From positions 3,100,001 through 3,164,000 of the forward strand of contig CM074133.1 of NCBI GenBank assembly GCA_037178625.1: a stretch of DNA of 64,000 nt, given 5' to 3'. A program made the translations under genes and the position numbers. Shown here piece by piece: positions 11,607-21,027 of the stretch. The first letter of the stretch is position 1; each line of letters starts with the position of its first letter. The notes beneath the pieces were generated by a model, which was given only the letters and a program-made list of their open reading frames with translations, was not told the origin of the DNA and searched no databases. This DNA is from Skeletonema tropicum. Lineage: Eukaryota > Bacillariophyta > Thalassiosirophyceae > Thalassiosirales > Thalassiosiraceae.

Positions 11607-12077
11607 ATGGCGTCAGAATTAATCGTAGACTTCCCACTCAAACGCAACCATGCGCATGTGCGATTTGCCAAAACAGCGCAGCTTTATATTGTTCCTAGGC
11701 ACGAGGACAAAATCAGAAGCCAGCTGTGGTACGCCGAGGCAGAATACAACTCAATGAAACGAAACATCAAGCAAGAAGTCCTCCAAGTCCGAGCTCGTGC
11801 AAATGATTTGGCGTCCGAAGAAGATAGCGGCTTCTGGATTGGCATTGCTCATCTACTCACACCTGCCTCTGCGCTCGAGGTGCAGGCTTGCAGGCGTCGA
11901 TGCGTACGTGCAGTTCTCGCAGAGCAGATGATACAGGGGCCGTCTGCAAGTGCAAGTTCGATGTCTGAGGATATTGCTCTTGCCTCGTCAGCCGAAACAA
12001 GGAGGGCCGTATTGAGAGCAAGGAAGCTTGGTAAGCTTCATCAATATTCCATTCGAGAATACACAGGCAATCTGTAG
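11607..12077 (+). CDS. Uncharacterised diatom family protein, copy 1
   Basis: A 156-residue protein without signal peptide or membrane segment. Conserved blocks shared with three further copies in the window are SELIVDFPLKRNHAHV, a RHED segment, LWYAEAEYNSMKR, a basic/acidic middle (VLQVRARA), GFWIGIAHLLTPASAL, VQACRRRC, and a C-terminal SSAETRRAVLRARKLGKLHQ. The ATG is supported because all four copies share a similar leader and begin at the equivalent place. The 3' flank (GATCGAGTA then TTGTAATCGGTGTA) is also conserved among copies 1, 2 and 4. I recall this type of protein as a multi-copy family of unknown function in diatoms. Helix-rich and charged, it could bind protein or nucleic acid, but nothing in it shows this directly. 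Confidence 0.7.
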   Translation: MASELIVDFPLKRNHAHVRFAKTAQLYIVPRHEDKIRSQLWYAEAEYNSMKRNIKQEVLQVRARANDLASEEDSGFWIGIAHLLTPASALEVQACRRRCVRAVLAEQMIQGPSASASSMSEDIALASSAETRRAVLRARKLGKLHQYSIREYTGNL

Positions 12078-13683
12078 GATCGAGTACATTGTAATCGGTG
12101 TACTGTAACAGTAACAAAAGTAGTGTAATAGAAATTTCAGACTTAATGATATTATATTATGGTCCACTACTGTAGCTCGTATGAAGACTCCAATTGTTGG
12201 TTCAATGATGTCTAGGTAGCGATAATGCAACATTTACCTAATTTCCTAAGTGATATGATACAACAAGAGAAGCTGGCGTGCAGGCGCCTAAGTATGGGTA
12301 GGTAGAAGTACTTATCCCTTCTCACTTCTAGCACATCTCTAGGGCTCTCTCGTTGCCTCAAGTTGACTGCTGAAGTTCAAGTTCGTTAGCTGCTTTTTCC
12401 CGGTTCAAGCAAGTTCGTTAGCTGCATGCTCTTTCCCGATTCAAGCAATAATATAATATTTTATAATATCTACCTAGAGGAGTACCAGCTCTTTCTAACG
12501 AGTTGAAGTTCACAGCTTCTAGTATCCATACAATAGTGAGTTTTTAGGGGTTAATTTTGGCCAGTGATGGACACATGTGTCCACACCAAAATACTACAAT
12601 AGTGTGCACCTGAACAATAGTAAAAACAGAAGCAGTTACACGATGGGAACCCACATAGCTGATGGACACTCTAGTACCCCATCACAAAACCACGATGCCG
12701 CTATCAGAAGTACAACGCCATTAACACCAGCAACCATACACCTACTGACCTGTAACGAGTTCAAGTTCACAGCTTTTGATATACGATTCATGATAAAAGT
12801 TGTACCCGTGTGTAGAAATCAAGAATGCAAAATAAATTTTTACCTATCACTTTTTCTGCTGATAGCTATTGTACTCGGTGTTCGTCACATTTTGTCAAAA
12901 TATGCTTTAGGTTCTCAAAACGGAGCGGAAAGGGATAAAACCACATCCTTTCAGAATTATGACGCTTTAGGTTTGCATCGCTTCCAACAACAATATCACT
13001 TAGTAAATTAGGTAAATAATGTTAACATTGCTTCCCCAAACAATTGGAGTATGGTTGATCTAAATAATGAGAGGAGCTAAGTCGTTCGGTCGGTCGGTCG
13101 GTCGGTCGGTCGGTCGGTCGGTCGTTCTGTCCGGGCCCTTTGGCGTGTCCTTTGGCCTTCACGGGCATTTTCGATTCATAGATAATCCCTCTCACATAAA
13201 TCAATACATATTCTCCCAACCGTGTCTCAGTAATCACTACACAGCATTCGTAGAAGGCAATGTACAACCTTTATTACATAATTATTAAAGTGTTACATAA
13301 CGTACTATTTGAATACTGCTATGTATATAAGTAGACACAATCAATATCGTAGTAGATAGCCGGTGCCTCCTCTCTTATTTAGAAAACCCGCGCAGCGGCT
13401 AGACGAGCGTCAGCGAGGCTAGTATTATTTTATTGCTTTTTAACCCGGAAAACGTAGAGAACTTGAACTTCAGCAGTTCAACTTGAGGCACAACTGAACT
13501 ACTCACATAAGTTGAAGTAAGGGTTTTTTCGGAATTATACAGTTGCGACACTGCTTTCTCCTAGTGTGAAATATGCAGGCTTGGCAATCCGGTTCCCAGT
13601 GGAACAATCTGAGGGTTGCTTCAAAACGTCATAAGGGGAAATGACCCAACTTTTCTCCTCCTAGATTGCTACAGTCCATCGAG
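12078..13683. other. Repeat-rich spacer
   Basis: Contains the conserved family 3' flank just after the gene, two more copies of the AGTTCAAGTTCACAGCTTCT-type repeat (12496-12520 and 12752-12800), and a tetranucleotide run. A 144-codon plus-strand ORF (12577-13011) overlaps these repeats, has no domain and lacks codon structure I would trust. The segment near 13470-13530 (AGTTCAACTTGAGGCACAAC) resembles the leader region at 39594 ahead of family copy 2, so this may be a relic of another copy's upstream region. Confidence 0.45.
13083..13127. repeat. CGGT tetranucleotide microsatellite
   Basis: About nine consecutive GGTC/CGGT units, bounded by GTT on both sides. It reads as repeated RSVG/TDRP in overlapping ORFs, which explains their apparent openness. 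Confidence 0.9.
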
Positions 13684-14299
13684 TCACAGACATCTCCCAT
13701 TGGGGTACCTTAACTGTTGAATACAGGCTGGGCTCTGAGGCCACAGATGAATGACTTCGCTGCAACGAGTGAATGAATGCGTAATCGGACCCAATTCACA
13801 AACCTGCCAGTAGTATCCCCAACGGACTGTCCCGTGCACGACTGAACCCAACAATATTGGGAAGTGAAAGCTTCGCATTACAACCCCCTTGGTACATAGA
13901 TTCCTTAAATACTCCAGCGTTGCCTCCACTGCAGTAAACGCTTGTGTGTAAACTTTTTGCATCTCTAATCCCGGATCTCCTCTAGCCACCTCCTTCTTCC
14001 TTCATCTGTTCACCATGTTGATAGTAGACGCCGGTGTCTTGTTGTTGTGCGCTTGAGTTGTTGACCCCCGCCTCAAGGAGCGCGCCACAAATTGAAGCCT
14101 TCCACAACTCCTCGATTTTGCTCAGGAAAGCGTCAGGGCTCCTCTCCATCTCCATGACCATGCCCACAAACTCCTGAAAGGTTGCATTGAAATCTCTAAT
14201 CTTGGCCCTCATCCCTTCTTCATTGATGAAAAGCGGTCCCTCTTCAACTCGTTCCACCGTCAATCTCAAACGCACAAGCCGATGCACCCACCTCCTCAC
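13684..14299 (-). pseudogene. Possible broken gene, unknown product
   Basis: Two overlapping minus-strand frames (14299-13982 and 13989-13684) change at about 13985. The upstream part (about 105 residues: LRLTVERVEEGPLFINEEG, AKIRDFNATFQEFVGMVMEM, LSKIEELWKASICGALLEAG) has a helix-like amphipathic pattern more protein-like than chance. The second part (KVYTQAFTAVEATLEYLRNL) continues in the same style. No family recognised. It may be a fragment of a degraded gene or a repeat-borne ORF. Confidence 0.3.
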
Positions 14300-15406
14300 C
14301 CTTATTCCACTGTTCGTATCATCCGCAATGGGAACCAGATGATCCAGATCCAGACAAACTTTTCCACTTCAAAGAATAGCATGTTGTTGTTGTGTATTAT
14401 CTTGAACATGAATCTCTTTGAAAATATAAAATTGATGACGCTTTCCTTTACTCTTCAGTTTCCGAAAGAATCTTCCATCGTATGTGCTCCTATGTTTCTC
14501 AAGAAGCAATGGATTCAATGAAGGGAACCTCTTGATATTTGAGCATGAGTTTCCTTCTGGAGGGGAGCGGTGGAGGTAGAAGGAGTGCCCCAGCGCAGTG
14601 AGCCTCAGAATCCCTTCGATACTCTATGTTGTTCTTCACGAAGGCCTATCGGTAAAACAAAACAGCTGTGATAATGAATACATCAAGTTCAATCAACCTG
14701 CTTCTAAATATGTTCTCTAATATCTAAGTACATTGTATGATACAACTTCTTGGCATTTTCCCCAGCATTGTCTTCTTCTACTACTCCCATACACGTCAAC
14801 GTTTCAGCATATGTTCTTCATCTTCTCTCTAATCTACCTTGCACTTGCATCTTGTTCTCACCTTTCATTACCTGAGGAAGAAGATCAAGGACAAGGGATA
14901 GGGATAGCTTCAGTATTTTGTGTAAGTGATATCAATATCAACTAGTGTTGAGATAATGATGTAGTTAATTGTGTGAAGCAAAGATTGTGTTGTTGCTGTG
15001 CAATCTGGATGAGCAAAGAAATTATGCGCTTGCTTCATTGCTTGCTCGACTGCTTGAGCATGGAGTTTGAGCTACATATCGGGCGGGAGTTGGTAGTTGG
15101 CTCAAATTTCTCGTGTAGTTCTCCTCCTCCTCCTGGAGCTCCTGGAGGAATTTATGTCACGAACGAATGGTGACCTGTTGATTTGCTAACTCTCTCTCAC
15201 TGGTCACTTTGGCCAAACTTACAAATCGTGAAAGAAAAAGACCTTTTGCCGGGACCTTTATAAGACCTCCGCTCTATCTGCCGGAACGTGAGATTTATAT
15301 AGTAGAGGCATACACAATGATGACAAGGACACAGAATCTCAAGCTCACAACTTATCAACCAACTTTCAACACAACCAAAGTAATCGTATCAAAATAGTAT
15401 AGAACA
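14300..15406. other. Spacer upstream of the silacidin-like gene
   Basis: 14341-14480 and 14560-14665 are diverged copies of 10520-10632 and 10770-10885. Otherwise no gene is supported. The last 150 bp include TTTATATAG and lead into the ATG at 15407, so the promoter of that gene should be here. Confidence 0.45.
15294..15302 (+). promoter_or_regulatory. Possible TATA element
   Basis: TTTATATAG lies about 105 bp upstream of the silacidin-like start codon, and a second A/T-rich TTTATAAG lies near 15257. This is a resemblance only; the transcription start is not known. Confidence 0.25.
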
Positions 15407-16210
15407 ATGAAGTTCCTCCCCATTATCATCGCTACCCTTGCTGCTACCAGCACCGCCACTGCCGCAAACGTAGCCCCGAAGAACTTGCGCGGGCGTCGTC
15501 ATCTCTCCTCTGTAAGCTCTGAGAGTGTCCCAAGTGCCCCCTCTGAAGACTCGGAGCCTTCTGTTTCATCTCAAGACGCCAGGCGTCATCTCTCTTCTGT
15601 GAGTGAGGAGAGTGAGCCCAGTGCCCCCTCTGAAGACTCGGAGCCTTCTGTGTCATCCGAAGACACCAGGCGCCATCTCTCCTCTGTGAGTGAGGAGAGT
15701 GAGCCCAGTGCCCCCTCTGAAGACTCGGAGCCTTCTGTGTCATCTGAAGACGCCAGGCGCCATCTCTCCTCTGAGCCCAGTGCCCCCTCTGAAGACTCGG
15801 AGCCTTCTGTGTCCTCTGAAGACTCGGAGCCTTCTGTGTCATCCGAAGACGCCAGGCGCCATCTCTCCTCTGTGAGTGAGGAGAGTGAGCCCAGTGCCCC
15901 CTCTGAAGACTCGGAGCCTTCTGTGTCATCTGGAGACACCAGGCGCCATCTCTCCTCTGTGAGTGAGGAGAGTGAGCCCAGTGCTCCCTCTGAAGACTCG
16001 GAGCCTTCTGTGTCATCTGAAGACGCCAGACGTCATCTCTCCTCTGTGAGTGAGGAGAGTGAGCCCAGTGCTCCCTCTGAAGACTCGGAGCCTTCTGTGT
16101 CATCTGAAGACGCCAGACGTCATCTCTCCTCTGTGAGTGAGGAGAGTGAGGAGAGTGAGCCCAGTGCTCCCTCTGAAGACTCGGAGCCTTCTGCATCCTC
16201 CGAAGACTAA
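15407..16210 (+). CDS. Silacidin-like secreted acidic repeat protein
   Basis: A 267-residue protein with a clean signal peptide (MKFLPIIIATLAATSTATAA) followed by eight repeats, each opening with RRHLSS and made almost entirely of Ser, Glu, Asp and Pro (EESEPSAPSEDSEP, then VSSED). The standard unit is 29 residues (87 bp). Unit 4 is rearranged and unit 8 carries an extra ESE. In diatoms, silaffin and silacidin precursors are known to be cut at RxL motifs, and silacidins are Ser/acid-rich phosphopeptides bound in biosilica. Here RHL stands exactly at the unit boundaries, so cleavage would release seven or eight near-identical acidic peptides, with the Ser-Xaa-Glu/Asp sites suited to phosphorylation. 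Start: the first ATG, giving the signal peptide. Entry to the secretory pathway and silica deposition vesicle is inferred. Alternative: another repetitive secreted acidic protein. Confidence 0.8.
   Translation: MKFLPIIIATLAATSTATAANVAPKNLRGRRHLSSVSSESVPSAPSEDSEPSVSSQDARRHLSSVSEESEPSAPSEDSEPSVSSEDTRRHLSSVSEESEPSAPSEDSEPSVSSEDARRHLSSEPSAPSEDSEPSVSSEDSEPSVSSEDARRHLSSVSEESEPSAPSEDSEPSVSSGDTRRHLSSVSEESEPSAPSEDSEPSVSSEDARRHLSSVSEESEPSAPSEDSEPSVSSEDARRHLSSVSEESEESEPSAPSEDSEPSASSED
15494..16207 (+). repeat. Eight coding tandem repeats of about 87 bp
   Basis: Units begin at the codons for RRHL (first 15494, second 15581, spacing 87 bp). The units are nearly identical in DNA as well as protein, including synonymous positions, which points to recent unequal exchange or slippage. 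Unit 4 lacks the VSEESEPS portion after RRHL and duplicates EDSEPSVSS; unit 8 has one additional GAGAGTGAG. The opposite strand is also open through the repeat, which is a by-product of composition. Confidence 0.9.
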
Positions 16211-16456
16211 GTGAATTTAGATTTAGAGGTTTGGGGTTTCCTGCTAGGCTGATTTCGCGTTGCGATATCCAAAGTAGAATAAGAATGGTAGATAGGCAAT
16301 AGGCACGTAGACAATGCATCTGCATCTAGGGTGTAGGATTCTAATTAACATTGTAGGCAAATTTAGAGTGAAAATCAATCCCTCCAGCTAGTCATTGATG
16401 CCCTCTCCTCGTCTAACAATCGTTTCGTCTCCATCTCACAATCTCTCCAAGAAAGT

Positions 16457-19400
16457 CTATCTTCCCCAACACCAAAATCTTACTTCACCGTCGGAAGAAA
16501 CACTCACAATTTGCTTTTGATCAAATGCCACGGCAAAGATTGGTGCAGAATGGCCACGAAGCGTCTGTAAAACACTGCCCTGAATTATGTCGGTAACTTG
16601 AACGTTCATGTCCAGGCCACAGCTGACCGCTTTTGTTGCATCTACCTGCAATGAGGTTACTGCACTTTGGTGAGCTTTCACGGATGTTAATGCTTCTTCC
16701 AACTTGATGTTCCATACCTTTAGATATCCCAAATTATCACCCGTCACTAGTTCTGATTCGCTGAAACGCAGAGCAGTCACATTGCCTTGAGACAAAGTCA
16801 AGCGTTGTCTGCATTTTATTCTTACAATTTGATCTGTTTCATTTCGATGAATCATTTCCCATACACATATTGTGCCATACGAAGAAGAGGCAAACCACGA
16901 AACACCACATTGGATGTTGTGAATGCCCCCAACATGCCCTGTTACACGGTGGAGAAGAAGTCCGTCCGGCGACCAAATGATGATTGACTTGTCTGCCGCC
17001 CCCGATAGTGTCTTGGTCCCGTCGGAGAAGATGCAAGTGATGCCACCCTCGTGGCCCTTGGACTCGAATAGTTTTTCTGCCGACTCTACATCCCAGCAAA
17101 AAAGAGAGGCGTCTATTGAGCCAGTATATACTCTTTTGGCATGGAAGAACAACGCAGTGATGGTAGATGTGTGTCCAACTAGTTGTCCAACATGTTGGCC
17201 TTCAACGTCGCCCATAAATACTGTCTCAAGCTCTCCAGAATGCATGTTGTGCATGTAGCATTCTTTTCCATTGCTCAGTGCGACACAATCGCCACCTCCA
17301 CTCTCTCCTGAGATATTACCGAGAGCCAAATTCGATGAATTCATCGCGATGCAACGATAGCTTCTAAGTTCTAGCACTCTCTTAATCAATGGTCGCTCTT
17401 CTACTTCTGCTTCTTCCTTCAACTCGCTTATATCGTCGTACAAATTCCTGGCCGTTCTATCAAGAGAAGTAATATCATTCAGGCATTCCTCTTGCTTCAC
17501 TCGGGTCATATTCAGCTCTTCATTCAACCTAAACAATAGCTCCTTCTTCTTTATCTCTTGAGATGAGTCGTGAATGCGAAGAGAAATTATTCTATTCTTC
17601 TTGGTATGAGAGGCTTTATCTATCTCCGCAATGATATCATGCTCAAGCTCTTTTAACTCAGAAGAGAATTCTCTTGAGTCCCTCAACGCTCTTTTGACGT
17701 CCGACAGCTCTTTCTCCTTGGCCTTCATCTGCTTTGCCAGATTCACACGCTTCGTAGAGGTAGGTTGAATCTTGACGACACGAGAATTGCTTGCAGATAC
17801 GTCGATAAGCCTCTGCCTCAGAGAATCAATCTTGTTGAAGGCCGCTTCCACTCTCTCCTTGCGAGTATCTCTCATGTCATGGATTTTGCTCGAGTAAAAT
17901 GCCACCTCTTCCGGCTTGTTCATGTGCTCATTGCATTGCTGCAGCAATGAGTAGACAATCTTTTTTCTATCTTCGTCGCAGATTAAGCTAAGAGATTGTT
18001 GCAAGAAGTCACACGCATATCCAAAATCATGCTTTTGCATGTAACACTGACTTAGCCCAATCAGAGCTTCTACCTGATTCATCTCGAGGCTATCCTCTTC
18101 TTGTGCAAGAGATAAGTTTCTACCAAAATAAACTATCGCCAGATCAATAGCTTGCATTGCCAAATGTACGCGACCAATTTTGTTGACGACTGTCGCATAT
18201 GGTCCAATCGCAGCTGTGCCAGCCAAACACTGAGAGCTAATAACCGCCTCGACCCTCTCAAAACACTTTATTGATGCCTCGTAATGTCCAGCATTGAATA
18301 GAAAATCGCCTTTTAGAAGAATGGCCTCGTCTTCATCTCCGAGAACATTGTTTGCGATGCACATCTCGTTAGCTTGCTCTTCTGTTTCATCCGTCATGGA
18401 AAACTTTCTCAACATGGCAAAGCTTTCATTGATATTATCTTGCAGCCGAGCTTCTTGAAGTAGCAAGTCATCGGTTCCAATGCCACCACTCTGATCTCCC
18501 ACTCTCGAATAATTTGAGGACTGAATTGACCTTGAATGAAGCCGAGTCCAGCGCTTCCATGCTGTTTTGAATTGTCGTCTACGAATTGACGCAGCAACAG
18601 ATTCCAAGGTATTACGCGTTCTCCTCTGCTCCACAACATTTTTCTTCCATGACAACAGAAAGTGCTTCTTTAGCTCTTTTGGCTCTTTGGATACAACTAT
18701 TCTCATCTTGGAAACAATGTTGCGTTGCTTATCATATTGTAGGAGAGCAGCCTTTCTATCTCCGAGCTGCTCTCTCTTTTTGGCAATACCAGCTTTAATG
18801 TTATCCATCTTCTTGTTCATGCTAATCATCTCTTCCCGACATGCTGAAATAGTTTCTCGGCAGCTAGTCATCTCTAGTTGTAGCCGTCTGACAAAATGCT
18901 TCTTCGTGAATGTCTGACGACAAGCATGGAGCAGGTCAGATGATATAAAGGCACTATCGTCTAATGGTGATACTCTCTCAATCTCACAACGCAACGAAAG
19001 GATGCGTTGCTGCTGTCGCTGCATTTTTCTAGCCAAATGCGCTTGTTGCACTGGTATTTCATCCTTTATTGCTTGCAGCTCCTTTAAGGACTGCTCGATA
19101 GAAGCAATGCGATGGAAGAATTGTGATTTACGGCAGTCGGCTTTATCCAAATCATTCTCGCATTTATTCCTTTGCTCTCTCCGATGAATCGAAACATCCT
19201 GTGAATTTAAGGAATAATGTTTTGAGTCATTGTCATTTTTGCTCCTAGTATCGATATCCATGGTAATATTCTGCCGAGAAGAGGAGTCGTCTTCTTTATT
19301 GCCGCTCGTTACACTAACATTGTGTGGAAGATTATCCTCGTGAGATCTTTTTGAAGAAATGTCTTGCTCCTGCTTCTCAATATCATCCGACTGACGCAGC

Positions 19401-19618
19401 GTAGACTGCAATGTCCTCAGACGAGTTTGCTGTTCATATATGGTGTCAATCAATGACCGATTCTTTTTGCCGAGTGTTTCGACATCATTCGCGAATGCAT
19501 CAAACCTTGATTCGATCAGAAACTGTTGGTTGAGACGCTGTATCAATGGTATTCTTGCTGCCTGCAGATTGTGTAGTGAAGCCTTCATGTGGTCTTTTTC
19601 AGAGGACGCCATTGACAA
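16457..19618 (-). CDS. Coiled-coil / TPR-like / WD40 protein
   Basis: A single uninterrupted 1053-residue ORF. The first ~350 residues are charged heptad-rich coiled coil, including a Trp-rich segment (FLLSWKKNVVEQR, FKTAWKRWTRLHS) like Sfi1-type W-containing helices. Residues ~425-580 have a helical-repeat pattern resembling TPRs (LLKGDFLFNAGHYEASIKCF, VVNKIGRVHLAMQAIDLAI). A second coiled coil spans ~590-745. The C-terminal ~300 residues form a WD40 propeller (GHTSTITALFF, GHEGGITCIF, GHVGGIHNI, AHQSAVTSLQ, GHSAPIFAVAF). Such a build suits a scaffold protein, for example at the centrosome or cytoskeleton, but the partner is unknown and this is inference. No signal peptide. It is convergent with the silacidin-like gene, with about 245 bp between the stops. 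Confidence 0.85.
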   Translation of the reverse strand: MSMASSEKDHMKASLHNLQAARIPLIQRLNQQFLIESRFDAFANDVETLGKKNRSLIDTIYEQQTRLRTLQSTLRQSDDIEKQEQDISSKRSHEDNLPHNVSVTSGNKEDDSSSRQNITMDIDTRSKNDNDSKHYSLNSQDVSIHRREQRNKCENDLDKADCRKSQFFHRIASIEQSLKELQAIKDEIPVQQAHLARKMQRQQQRILSLRCEIERVSPLDDSAFISSDLLHACRQTFTKKHFVRRLQLEMTSCRETISACREEMISMNKKMDNIKAGIAKKREQLGDRKAALLQYDKQRNIVSKMRIVVSKEPKELKKHFLLSWKKNVVEQRRTRNTLESVAASIRRRQFKTAWKRWTRLHSRSIQSSNYSRVGDQSGGIGTDDLLLQEARLQDNINESFAMLRKFSMTDETEEQANEMCIANNVLGDEDEAILLKGDFLFNAGHYEASIKCFERVEAVISSQCLAGTAAIGPYATVVNKIGRVHLAMQAIDLAIVYFGRNLSLAQEEDSLEMNQVEALIGLSQCYMQKHDFGYACDFLQQSLSLICDEDRKKIVYSLLQQCNEHMNKPEEVAFYSSKIHDMRDTRKERVEAAFNKIDSLRQRLIDVSASNSRVVKIQPTSTKRVNLAKQMKAKEKELSDVKRALRDSREFSSELKELEHDIIAEIDKASHTKKNRIISLRIHDSSQEIKKKELLFRLNEELNMTRVKQEECLNDITSLDRTARNLYDDISELKEEAEVEERPLIKRVLELRSYRCIAMNSSNLALGNISGESGGGDCVALSNGKECYMHNMHSGELETVFMGDVEGQHVGQLVGHTSTITALFFHAKRVYTGSIDASLFCWDVESAEKLFESKGHEGGITCIFSDGTKTLSGAADKSIIIWSPDGLLLHRVTGHVGGIHNIQCGVSWFASSSYGTICVWEMIHRNETDQIVRIKCRQRLTLSQGNVTALRFSESELVTGDNLGYLKVWNIKLEEALTSVKAHQSAVTSLQVDATKAVSCGLDMNVQVTDIIQGSVLQTLRGHSAPIFAVAFDQKQIVSVSSDGEVRFWCWGR

Positions 19619-20703
19619 GATTGCTGTTCATCTTCTATGGAAACAATAATTGACAGATACTATTCATCCACGGAATCAAATTGCTTCGAGAAATGCCAAG
19701 AAAATTTAAACTTTCCTCACGTGCGTAAACAGAAGAGGTTGATATCCCTACGGGAGGTTAACCAGGGTCTAGACCTGGTTTAAGACTCTTAACCAGGAAT
19801 AGACCTGGGTTAGCACTGTGCCGCAAATGGATGCCATTGACACCGCCGACCGCCTAACCCTTGCGCTGGGATCATCAACTGGACCAATATGATCAATGTT
19901 GACCGTTGGTTTGGGCCGCGGTGGTGTGTGTGGGGTTGTGGTGTGGCCTCATCACATGGCACCGGCCATCATCTTTTTCGGTCGTCGTCAAGCAGTTGTG
20001 GTGATGGTTACGTCAACCATAAACGTTCATCTCGCCTCCTCTTCATAGCGCGTCGATACTTCATATACATGGGAACGTTGCGGGGCCGGTATTCCTTCTG
20101 TTGGGCTTTATATTCATGCTGAATTCGATAATCGCCGCTCAGTTGCATTTTTCGGCCACAATATTAATCGTCGATAATCGACAAATGAAATAATTTATAT
20201 AGCCAACACACGGTACAGCAGGCAGCCAAAATGAACAATAAAGTATTATGGATACTTCGGGCTTGTCGAATGGGCACATCTATCAAAGTTTTGATGCGTC
20301 AACACGTCGTCTTCAGAACGGTAACTCACAAGTTCACATATTATTTCTGCAAATACGGAGAAGATGAGTGTTAAATCATGTTTAAATATTGGATTGTGGC
20401 GGAATTAGTGCTAAGTGAGGGGGAGTGAGAAGTGCTGAGTGGGAAGTACCCCTTCATCATGGACAGTGAGTGTATACTGAATGATATCTACTGGTGGGGG
20501 ATAAATGTGAAAATTATTCAATGCGCTGAAACAACGCCCATTTGATTATCATATCTCATAATCGCACATCGAATCGACCACAATTATATCAAATACAATA
20601 AGGCACAGTGCAATGTATGCATTTCACTATTTTAAGCATTTAATTGCATATAGTGCAAAGATTTATCTTCCTTCCAGCACGTTTCAACTCTAAAGTAGTG
20701 GGA
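19619..20703. other. Spacer with palindromes, no gene seen
   Basis: At 19757-19782 lies a near-perfect 26-bp palindrome centred on TCTAGA (TTAACCAGGGTC and its inverse), followed by a looser copy (CTTAACCAGG ... CCTGGGTTAG) to about 19817. The remainder is A/T-rich without a supported ORF. The tandem array begins at 20704. Confidence 0.4.
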
Positions 20704-21027
20704 AAATCACGCCATCCAGGGCAAATTACTCGATGAAACCATAGTAATAGCAAGTCCATGATATCTTCTGACATCGTCGATCATCGGTTCTGGATATTGA
20801 AGCATTCTGCGTTGTGCGTAGGCTGCTATTGCAGTGGACACCATGGTAGACATGGTCAAGATCTGCTGGTGGTATCTGGTCTACACGTACATTAGCTAGT
20901 ATTACGTACTTATTTACTCTTTCTTAACCAGGTTTAGCCCTTCCCGCCATTTCCTACCGCGATAGAACTACGCACAAAAAACCGTGGGATATGGGAGAGA
21001 ACACTCTACACACCTCTCCTGCTTCTA

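Noticed and set aside
13067..13288. ORFs with repeated RSVG or TDRP
   Set aside because: Produced by the CGGT microsatellite, which reads the same dipeptides in several frames.
15444..16325. 293-codon minus-strand ORF over the silacidin-like repeats
   Set aside because: It is open only because the 87-bp repeat lacks stops in that frame; no signal peptide or domain, and the plus strand explains the region fully.
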